Assembly (NCBI RefSeq): GCF_023208015.1 | Contig: NZ_CP051627.1 | Location: forward strand, 2,799,501-2,863,500 | DNA length: 64,000 nt | Direction: 5' to 3' | Source of the DNA: Thermobifida alba | GTDB lineage: Bacteria; Actinomycetota; Actinomycetes; Streptosporangiales; Streptosporangiaceae | Shown: piece after piece, positions 57,772-64,000 of the stretch | Layout: every line of letters starts with the position of its first letter | Position numbering within the stretch: the first letter of the stretch is position 1 | Translations under genes and position numbers: made by a program | The notes under the pieces: model-generated | Seen by the model: the letters and a program-made list of their open reading frames with translations, nothing else | What the model was told of the DNA's origin: nothing | Databases searched by the model: none

Positions 57772-59117
57772 CGGCGGCTTCCCCGCCTCTCGGTGCCGCG
57801 GACCAGTTCGTCGGCGAGCAGTCGGGCCATGTCCCGGCCGCTGCGCTCCCAGGTGAAGGTGGCGGCCCACGCGCGGCAGGCGCGGCGGATCTCGGCGGCG
57901 CGCACGGGGTCGTCGAGTTCGTCGAGGGCGCGCGCGATCACCTCGGTGAGGGTCTCGCCGTCGCGGACCAGCCATCCGGTCTCGCCGTGGCGCACCGAGT
58001 CGCGCAGCCCGTCCACGTCGTAGGCGACGGTGGGCACGCCGAGCGCGGCGGCCTCGATGACGGTGAGTCCCCAGCCCTCGAACTGCGAGGCGGTGACGTG
58101 CAGTGTCGCGCCCGCCAGGACCGCGTTCTTCTCCTCCTCGGGCAGGAAGCCGTGCAGGTGGACCGCGCCGTGCAGGCCGTGGTGGTCGATCCGCTCGCGC
58201 AGCGGGACGCTCTCGGGGCCGCGTCCGACGATGTGGACGCGCAGGTCCGGCCGTTCGGCGCGCAGTTCGGCCGCCGCGTCCACGACGCGGGTGACGCGTT
58301 TTTGCACCACGAGGCGGCCGAGGCAGACGATCGCGGGCGAGCCCAGGCCGGTGCCGGCCGGGGCGGGCGGCAGCGGCGGCTGCGCGGGGCCGCCGTTGTG
58401 CACGATCGCGATGGGGGCGCGCCAGCGCAGTTTCTCCCGCATGGCGCGGCGGGAGGACTCCGAGACGGTCACGGTGGGGCAGGAGGCGTAGACGCGGCTG
58501 GCGACCCGGCTCTCGACGAACCGGCCGAGCCAGGCCAGGGGGCGGCTGAAGTAGGCGTCGAACTGCAGGTCGTGCACGTGGTGCACGACGCTGATGACGC
58601 GGGTGCGGCGGGGCAGCACGAGCCGGGAGAAGAACGGGATGCCGTTCATGCAGTCGAAGGCGGCGTGGAAGCGGCGTCGCCGCAGCAGGAGCCACAGCAT
58701 GACCAGAGGGTAGACGGTGAACGGACCGCCCATGCGCCGGACGGCGATGCCGTCGCGGGTCTCGGCGCGGGCCTGGCCGCGTTCCCGGCTGGTCACGAAC
58801 ACCACGTCGGCGCCGCGGGCGACCAGGTGGCGGCTGATCTGCCAGGCGTAGGTCTCCGCGCCTCCAGCGACGCTCTGCCAGGGGTCGCGCCAGTTGATCA
58901 TGGCGACGCGGACTCCGTCCAGGCGGGGGTCGGCGTCGGCCTGCGACGGGGCCGCCGTGGACATCCGATCAGCGGATGTCTGTTCGGGCTCCGGGGCCTC
59001 GGAGCGGACGGGGTCGGACGCGAGGGGGGCGGGTTCCGCGGCCGCGGGGGCGGGGCGCGGGGACCGCGGGGCGGGGTCGGGGTGGAGTTCGGTGAGGGGG
59101 GTGCGTTGGGAGACCAC
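57768..59117 (-). CDS. GT4-family glycosyltransferase, Rv0225-like
   Basis: About 449 residues. The GT-B core starts at RVAMINWRDPWQSVAGGAETYAWQISRHL (AGGAE loop) and has the donor-site motif SQFEGWGLTVIEAAALG (E-x7-E) near the C-terminus; SVVHHVHDLQFD and SESSRRAMREKLRW are further family landmarks. It is a retaining, nucleotide-sugar-using cytoplasmic enzyme. The 70-90 residues before the core are proline-rich and poorly supported; ATG 58967 would give 399 residues, close to the remembered length of mycobacterial Rv0225. The end overlaps aftD by four bases. Confidence 0.85.
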   Translation of the reverse strand: MVSQRTPLTELHPDPAPRSPRPAPAAAEPAPLASDPVRSEAPEPEQTSADRMSTAAPSQADADPRLDGVRVAMINWRDPWQSVAGGAETYAWQISRHLVARGADVVFVTSRERGQARAETRDGIAVRRMGGPFTVYPLVMLWLLLRRRRFHAAFDCMNGIPFFSRLVLPRRTRVISVVHHVHDLQFDAYFSRPLAWLGRFVESRVASRVYASCPTVTVSESSRRAMREKLRWRAPIAIVHNGGPAQPPLPPAPAGTGLGSPAIVCLGRLVVQKRVTRVVDAAAELRAERPDLRVHIVGRGPESVPLRERIDHHGLHGAVHLHGFLPEEEKNAVLAGATLHVTASQFEGWGLTVIEAAALGVPTVAYDVDGLRDSVRHGETGWLVRDGETLTEVIARALDELDDPVRAAEIRRACRAWAATFTWERSGRDMARLLADELVRGTERRGSRR

Positions 59118-59388
59118 GTGTTCTTCTGCTTTCCGCGAGCGCTCGTCAGGGGAGACCGGACGGCCGACGACGGAGAGCGCCGCCTCGGGTGCGGACGGTG
59201 GCGGGCTTCGGGGTCGTCGAGGAGACGTGCTGACCGGGTCGACGGTCCGGGGGGTTGAGGCGGGGCCACCGCCCCACGACGGGAGGGCTGGGGTCACAAC
59301 GTGGTCGGCGGACCGCTCCGGGCACGGCCTCCGGGACGGCGTGCGCCGTCCCGGCCGGCTGCTCTCGGGGGCGTCCGCCGGGCACGCC

Positions 59389-59529
59389 CTATCTGTCGCC
59401 GTAGTTGTAGAGCGTTTCCTCGACCGGTTCGACGGAGGTGGCGGAGGTTGCCGCGACAGTGGTCACCGTGAAGGTCGCGGCCACTGCGAGGGCCGCGCCA
59501 ACGGCACACGCGACCAGGATTCTGATCAC
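59389..59529 (-). CDS. DUF2613 small secreted/membrane peptide
   Basis: A 46-residue peptide: MIRILVACAVGAALAVAATF is one hydrophobic helix or signal, followed by a short polar tail ending in ETLYNYGDR. The GTG at 59529 has GGAG eight bases upstream. This is the DUF2613 type of small protein. In M. tuberculosis a similar small protein (Rv0236A, from memory) sits beside aftD, and here it also lies just upstream of GT4-aftD. An AT-rich patch with TACTCT upstream could provide its own promoter. A role as a membrane partner of AftD is inferred from conserved position. Confidence 0.8.
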   Translation of the reverse strand: MIRILVACAVGAALAVAATFTVTTVAATSATSVEPVEETLYNYGDR

Positions 59530-59671
59530 TGGGGTTTCTCCTTCCTCGACGCCTGACGCCGTTGGGGGCGTGCGGGCATGGGGCCAGAGTAGAATTCAAT
59601 TCGGCGCTTGACCAGAGCCAGAATCCCGCCGTTGCCGCTGATCCGGCCGTTTCGGACGCTCGAATTCCCGG

Positions 59672-61378
59672 TTACGCTGCGGCTACGTACTCTTCGGTAA
59701 CTTTCAGGAGAAGAAGCAGCGGACCGTCGTGGACCGCCTCCAGACCGGGGCCGGCGAGATCGGCCCCGACCCCCTCGGGGAGGTTGGCCCGGTCGACGAG
59801 CACGTAGCGCACCCCTGCCTGCGCCAGCCGCTGCGCCAGGTCCGCCGTCCCGTGCGGCATCGCGTCCGCTCCCATCAGCGGGGCGACGCGCCGGGCGAGC
59901 GGGTCCTCCCCGGCGACGACGCGCACCCGGTCCCCGTCGCGCACCCGCAGCGCGTCGTTCCACACCACCGGGCGGTCGAACATCTTGGTCGCCGGGTCCA
60001 GCACCACCGTCACCTCCCCGCCGCCCAGCGGAAACCCCCGGTAGGCGCTCCACGGCAGCGACAGCAGCGCCCCCTCCTCCGGGTCGGTGTTGACCAGTTG
60101 CTGCACCCGCGTCCACTCCCGCGGGTACTCGACCGGCCGCAGCGTCCCCCACGCGCCCCACGCCAGTCCCGGCAGCAGCACCAGCGGCGCCAGCAGCGCG
60201 CACGCCCCGCTGAGCGCCCCCGCCGCCCGGGAGGGCGCGGCGGAGCCCCGCCGGGCCGCCGGCCGCCCCAGCCACCGCACGGCGCCCGCCAGCCCCACGG
60301 CCTGGAGCAGCGCGAGCGGCGCCAGGTAGAGGTGGCCGTCGCGCAGCGGACCGAACCCCGGCCACAGGCCGATCAGCGCGCGCAGCACCGCGCGCCCCGG
60401 CTCCACCGTCCCGGCCAGCGCCACCGCGAGGCCCAGCGCCGCCGCCACGGTCAACCCGGCCGCGTGGGCCGGCCGCGGACGGCGGGCCAGCAGCCACCCC
60501 CAGCCGGCGAGCGCGGCCAGCGACAGCAGCAGCCGCCCCGCCGCGCCCACCGGCTCGGCGAAACCGGGCGGCACCGCCTGGGCGTTCCAGATCCCGCCCA
60601 GGCTGAGCAGCGAGGCCACGGTCCCCAGCGGGGTGTCGGCGCGCGCCGCGAACAGGTCCACCGCGGCGGGATCGGTCGTCGCCCCACTGGCCAGTGCGGG
60701 CAGCAGCCACGGCAGCGCCGCCACCGCCAGGCAGCCCGCCGCCGCGGCGGCGGCCGCCGCCCGGCGCCCCCGCCGCACCACCGCGGCGGGCAGGGCGACC
60801 AGCCCCGACAGCACCGCCGAGGAGAAGCCGCCGACCGCGGCGGGCAGCAGCGACGCCAGCAGACGGGGCACGTCACGCGTCCGGCGGTACCGCGCCGCCG
60901 CGTCCAGCACCCACGGCAGCCCGGCATAGCCCAGCAGCAGCGCCCACTGGCCCAGCAGCAGCCGCTCGGCGAGGAACGGGTTCCACACGTAGCCGAGGGC
61001 CGCCGCGGCGCGGGGCAGCGGCCACTCCCGCGGCACCAGCCGCGCCGCCCCGGCCGCACCGAGCGTGAACACCGTGAGCAGCAGCAGCTTCTGCACCAGG
61101 TCGCCGGGCAGCGCCATGCCCAGCAGCGCCACCACGGCGTCGCTGGGCACCGCCCGTGGGAACCCCTCCCCGCCGCCCAGGGCCGCGTCCGTCAGCGGGG
61201 CGTCGGGCACGAACACCATGTCGTAGCGGAGCACGTAGCCCGGCCCCAGGGCGGGGCCCAGCGCCAGCAGTCCGGCTGCCAGGCCGACCCCCGCCGGGAC
61301 CAGCCGGTCCAGGACGTCGCGGCCGCGCCTCCGCCTTGCCCGCTCCGGGCACGGCGGGGCGGAATCAGTCCGCGGCAC
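59672..61378 (-). CDS. Polytopic membrane protein, Rv0226c-like
   Basis: A 568-residue protein with about 12 hydrophobic segments (GVGLAAGLLALGPALGPGYVLRYDMVF at the start) and a C-terminal soluble domain of about 140 residues. GYVLRYDMVFVPD places Asp in the first extracellular loop, like GT-C enzymes, and YVWNPFLAERLLLGQWALLLGYAGLPW and FGPLRDGHLYLAPLALLQ resemble lines of the AftD N-terminal domain. Its size and neighbours match mycobacterial Rv0226c, as remembered. Function is unknown; transfer or export of a glycan is inferred. The GTG start overlaps the SGNH stop by 14 bases. Confidence 0.78.
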   Translation of the reverse strand: MPRTDSAPPCPERARRRRGRDVLDRLVPAGVGLAAGLLALGPALGPGYVLRYDMVFVPDAPLTDAALGGGEGFPRAVPSDAVVALLGMALPGDLVQKLLLLTVFTLGAAGAARLVPREWPLPRAAAALGYVWNPFLAERLLLGQWALLLGYAGLPWVLDAAARYRRTRDVPRLLASLLPAAVGGFSSAVLSGLVALPAAVVRRGRRAAAAAAAAGCLAVAALPWLLPALASGATTDPAAVDLFAARADTPLGTVASLLSLGGIWNAQAVPPGFAEPVGAAGRLLLSLAALAGWGWLLARRPRPAHAAGLTVAAALGLAVALAGTVEPGRAVLRALIGLWPGFGPLRDGHLYLAPLALLQAVGLAGAVRWLGRPAARRGSAAPSRAAGALSGACALLAPLVLLPGLAWGAWGTLRPVEYPREWTRVQQLVNTDPEEGALLSLPWSAYRGFPLGGGEVTVVLDPATKMFDRPVVWNDALRVRDGDRVRVVAGEDPLARRVAPLMGADAMPHGTADLAQRLAQAGVRYVLVDRANLPEGVGADLAGPGLEAVHDGPLLLLLKVTEEYVAAA

Positions 61379-62888
61379 GGTAGACGACCCGTTCCGAGAA
61401 GCCGCCCTCCAGGTAGTCGCGGTGGGAACGGACCGCGAACTCGTGGTTGGCCTGCTCCGGTCCGATCTCCAGGCGGGTGGCGTCGCGCACCACGGCGACG
61501 GTCTGCCACCCCGTGTCGGCGCCCACCGGGCCGGCGTCGGCGGGCGCGCAGTCGCCGGGGTCGAGGGTGGGGCACTCCAGGGGGCGGCGCCACACCGCGT
61601 AGTGGGTGGCGCCGGGCGCGGCCTCCCAGCTCAGGGCCCCGTCCCCGGCGCGGACCGCCTCCGGGGCGGGCGGCGGGTCGTCGGCCAGCTCCACCCGGAC
61701 CGGAGCGGAGAGCGGCCCCGGGTCCTGTCCCTTGAACGCGCGGACCTCGAACTCGTAGACGGCGCCCGCGAACAGGCCGGCCACCTCGTGGGCCGTGCCC
61801 CCGTCGGCCGTCGCGGCGACGTCGCCGCGGCTGGCCCGCTCCTCGGGGTCGGGGTCCACGCGACGCCCGAACACCTCGTACCGGGTGGCTCCGGGGACCC
61901 CGTCCCAGCTCACCCGGGCCCCGTCGGCGGTCCGCTCGACGCGCAGGCCGCCGGGGGCCGCGGTGGGGCCGACCTCGACGTCGGGCAGCGGACGGGGGTA
62001 GGGGCGGCCCAGGCCGAGCGGGTCGGCGAGGGCGTCGGCGAACGCCGCGGCGATCTTGACCTCGCCGCGCGCGTTGGGGTGGACCTCGTCCCAGTTGTCG
62101 TCGGCGGGCGCGTAGTCGGCGGCCGTGCGGGCCACCACCACCGGGGAGTCCGCTCGGGCGAGCTGGTCCGCCAGGGCGGGCAGGGCGGCGTTGTACTCGC
62201 CGATGGCGGCGTTGACCGTCTGGTCGTCCTCGGTGCCCCACACCGGGGGGATCTCCCCGAGCACCACCCGGATGTCGCCCCTGGCCAGCCGTGCGGCGGC
62301 CACGATGTCGCGGGTCCGCTCCAGCACCTCGGCGCTGTCCGCGCCGCGCACGACGTCGTTGACCCCGACGAGCAGCAGCAGGTAGTGCGGGTCGGCGTCG
62401 ACGACCTCCCGGCCGATCCGCTCGGCGACCTCCCGGGCGGTGGACCCCCAGGCCCCGGCGTGGTCGGTGTCGAAGTCGGCGACGGCGTAGCGGTGGTCGC
62501 CGTAGCGGTCGGCGACGGGGTCGAACAGGTCGTCGCGCGGCCCCACGAAGTCCACGTCGGCTCCCCCGTCGCCGGTGAGGTGGGCCCACAGCCGGTAGCG
62601 CCAGGTGTGGTCCCCCGTGCTGCCCTGGACCCGGGAGTCGCCGGAGGCCATGATCCGGACCGTGCCCTCGGGCGGGGTCCAGCCGCCCGTCGGCGGCGGG
62701 GGCTCGGGGGGTGCGGGGCCGTCCACCCGGAAGCCTCCGACGGTGGCCTGGAGCACCAGCGTGGTGAGAGCCATCGCCGCCACCGCGATCGCGAGCAGTC
62801 CGGACAGGGGAGGACGTCCCCAGAGCCACCGCTTTCCGGCGGCGCCGGTGTCCCCCTCCTGGTCGGGCGGGGTGCCTTTCTGCTCCAC
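61365..62888 (-). CDS. SGNH/GDSL hydrolase with fibronectin type III domains
   Basis: A 507-residue membrane-anchored esterase. One N-terminal helix (LLAIAVAAMALTTLVLQATVGGF) is followed by an SGNH domain: block I IMASGDSRVQGS (Ser), block III LVGVNDVV (Asn) and block V DEVHPNARGEV (Asp/His). Residues 330-505 hold two FN3-like modules (GLRVERTADGARVSWDGVPGATRYEVFGR; ALSWEAAPGATHYAVW). Such enzymes remove acyl groups from extracellular glycans, which fits the adjacent glycan genes. The GTG start has TAGGCT seven bases upstream and no Shine-Dalgarno, so the six-gene minus-strand operon probably begins as a leaderless mRNA here. Confidence 0.87.
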   Translation of the reverse strand: MEQKGTPPDQEGDTGAAGKRWLWGRPPLSGLLAIAVAAMALTTLVLQATVGGFRVDGPAPPEPPPPTGGWTPPEGTVRIMASGDSRVQGSTGDHTWRYRLWAHLTGDGGADVDFVGPRDDLFDPVADRYGDHRYAVADFDTDHAGAWGSTAREVAERIGREVVDADPHYLLLLVGVNDVVRGADSAEVLERTRDIVAAARLARGDIRVVLGEIPPVWGTEDDQTVNAAIGEYNAALPALADQLARADSPVVVARTAADYAPADDNWDEVHPNARGEVKIAAAFADALADPLGLGRPYPRPLPDVEVGPTAAPGGLRVERTADGARVSWDGVPGATRYEVFGRRVDPDPEERASRGDVAATADGGTAHEVAGLFAGAVYEFEVRAFKGQDPGPLSAPVRVELADDPPPAPEAVRAGDGALSWEAAPGATHYAVWRRPLECPTLDPGDCAPADAGPVGADTGWQTVAVVRDATRLEIGPEQANHEFAVRSHRDYLEGGFSERVVYRAAD

Positions 62889-62895
62889 ACCGGAC

Positions 62896-62901
62896 AGCCT
62901 A
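62896..62901 (-). promoter_or_regulatory. -10 box of the SGNH-aftD operon, leaderless
   Basis: TAGGCT on the minus strand, seven bases before GTG 62888. The lysR gene has the identical hexamer and spacing. Confidence 0.6.
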
Positions 62902-63019
62902 GGACCTGCCGCTCACCGGCGGTCAAGCGGAGCGGACGCCCCCGTCCGGGGACGTCTCCCCCGGTACCGGGACACCGGGGAGGGGCCCGCAGGCCCCGGC
63001 CCGGGGCCTGCGGGGTCTG

Positions 63020-63055
63020 GCCCCAGCAGGTTACCCTTGGGTAACCTACTGGGGC
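63020..63055. promoter_or_regulatory. 36-base inverted repeat, candidate operator
   Basis: GCCCCAG-c-AGGTTACCC, TT, GGGTAACCT-a-CTGGGGC: 16 of 17 positions pair. It ends 29 bases before the transporter GTG. The right arm contains GTAACCTACT, shared with the DUF3068 promoter array. It could be an operator or, if transcribed, a hairpin. Confidence 0.6.
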
Positions 63056-63084
63056 GTACCGTCCTCCTCCGGAAAGGCGCTCCC

Positions 63085-64000
63085 GTGACCGGTCTGCTCG
63101 CCGCCCTGGCCTCCGCCGTGGTCTACGGCATCGGGCTGACCGTGGAACAGCGGGCGCTGCACCGGTCGGCGGCCCTCAGCCTCCGCCGCCCGCTGCACCT
63201 GGTGCGCGTCCTGTTCGGCAACGTCCGCTGGCTGTGCGGGTGCGCGCTGGCGGCCCTGGGCAGCGTGGGGCTGATCGTCTCGCTGGGACTGGCACCGGTC
63301 TCCGTGGTGCAGCCGGCCTTCGCCGGCGGAATCTCCCTGACCCTGCTGGTCCTGGCCCTCGCGCAGCGCCAGCGGATCAGCCGGGGCGAGCTCGCGGCCC
63401 TCGGCGTGATGCCGGTGGCCCTGCTCCTGCTCGGCCTGTCCCTGGGGCCGCAGGACGCCGCGGCCGGCACCACCGCGAACCTGCCGCTGCTGCTCACGGT
63501 CAGCGCCGTCACCCTCGCCGTGTGCGCGGGCGGCATGGCCCTGGCCGGCGGCGGCAACGCGCCCGCGGCCGTCATGGGCGGCGCCGCGGGCCTGGCACAG
63601 GGGGTCGCCGGCCTCCAGGGCAAGGGCGTCGGCGGACTGCTGGCCGACCACGGACTCCTCGACGCGGTCGTGCCGGTCCTGCTCTCCCCGTTCCCCTACC
63701 TGTACGCGCTGGGCTGGGCGGTGGGCATCGCGCTCTTCCAGACCTCGATGCAGCGCTCACGCGCCTCGGTCACCGCACCGGCCGCGAACGTGGTGGGCAA
63801 CGTCTTCATGGTGGCGGCCGGGACCGCGGTCTTCGCCGAGACCCTGCCGGCCGAACCGCTGCCGCTGGCGCTGCGCGCCGGCGGCTTCGCGCTGACCCTG
63901 GCCGTGGTGGCGCTGGTGCACCGGGCCGCCGGGCAGGCGGAGGAGGAGACCGGTCGGCGGCGCGCCGTCGGCCCCGGCCGACCGGACCCCGATCAGCATC
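63085..64000 (+). CDS. DMT/NIPA-like multi-TM transporter, 3' end outside the window
   Basis: The frame is open from GTG 63085 to the window edge (305 codons). It has about nine hydrophobic helices beginning GLLAALASAVVYGIGLTVEQRAL, with repeated small-residue-rich segments (LAPVSVVQPAFAGGISLTLLVLALA) as in the DMT superfamily (EamA or NIPA-type Mg transporters). Substrate unknown. GGAAAGG about eight bases upstream serves as ribosome binding site. The last visible residues are a polar tail, so little is missing. It is divergent from the SGNH-aftD operon and preceded by a strong inverted repeat. Confidence 0.8.
   Translation, partial: MTGLLAALASAVVYGIGLTVEQRALHRSAALSLRRPLHLVRVLFGNVRWLCGCALAALGSVGLIVSLGLAPVSVVQPAFAGGISLTLLVLALAQRQRISRGELAALGVMPVALLLLGLSLGPQDAAAGTTANLPLLLTVSAVTLAVCAGGMALAGGGNAPAAVMGGAAGLAQGVAGLQGKGVGGLLADHGLLDAVVPVLLSPFPYLYALGWAVGIALFQTSMQRSRASVTAPAANVVGNVFMVAAGTAVFAETLPAEPLPLALRAGGFALTLAVVALVHRAAGQAEEETGRRRAVGPGRPDPDQH

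Noticed and set aside
57772-58695. N-terminal extension of the aftD frame by about 300 residues
   Set aside because: It lies inside the GT4 gene in a shifted frame; the TTG at 57771 overlapping the GT4 stop gives a normal AftD length.
63000-63084. M-box magnesium riboswitch before the NIPA-like transporter
   Set aside because: The region is too short and holds a simple inverted repeat; M-box core elements are absent.

Overview
The window is a high-GC actinobacterial chromosome segment with GC-saturated third codon positions, frequent GTG/TTG starts and short or overlapping gene junctions. The 497-residue carboxylesterase at 2602-4095 looks nearly collinear with the Thermobifida fusca esterase TfCa, recalled from memory, including Ser185/Glu319/His415. 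The likely source is therefore a Thermobifida species or close relative (Streptosporangiales/Nocardiopsaceae). No phage genes, intact insertion sequence or CRISPR array were seen; one 84-bp inverted-repeat element lies at 48868-48951.

Layout. 1-1480 (minus): an ArgS-like anticodon-binding protein (cut by the window edge) behind a single-domain response regulator. 1590-1661: tRNA-Arg(CCG). 2602-10622: accessory stretch with the esterase under a palindromic operator, a PP2C-like phosphatase, two aminoglycoside-phosphotransferase-fold proteins (both with altered catalytic motifs), a degenerate CbiX-like chelatase and an aminoglycoside-type nucleotidyltransferase. 10727-22471: peptide deformylase, a secreted coiled-coil LAS-type metallopeptidase, an alpha/beta hydrolase, EF-G2, an M48 protease, an M20 amidohydrolase carrying an acidic 18-residue tandem repeat, an acyltransferase, a CDP-alcohol phosphotransferase and GuaB1. 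22658-25630: a solute-binding/von Willebrand A fusion with two small membrane proteins. 25907-30946: a Streptomyces-type conservon (cvnABCD) followed by an MpaB-family oxygenase. 31176-34822: TrmH-type methyltransferase and a helicase with membrane segments. 34935-38335: sdhCAB, divergent from a LysR regulator. 39378-44634: FAD monooxygenase, TypA, Nudix hydrolase, acyltransferase.

44797-62888 is the most coherent block. It is a cell-envelope glycan locus encoding decaprenylphosphoryl-arabinose synthesis (UbiA, DprE1, DprE2), an AftD-type arabinofuranosyltransferase, a GT4 glycosyltransferase, GT-C-like membrane proteins, two methyltransferases, two DUF3068 proteins, a 46-residue DUF2613 peptide and an SGNH hydrolase. 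Its content parallels the separate mycobacterial dprE/ubiA and Rv0224c-Rv0236c regions (as remembered), here brought together in an organism not expected to make mycolic acids. The window ends inside a multi-TM transporter preceded by a strong inverted repeat.

Two signals run through the window. Seven genes have a TAnnnT hexamer six or seven bases before the start codon, which predicts leaderless mRNAs. A GTAACC(TACT) motif recurs in the promoters at both ends of the envelope locus. All identifications come from reading motifs and remembered families; no database search was run.
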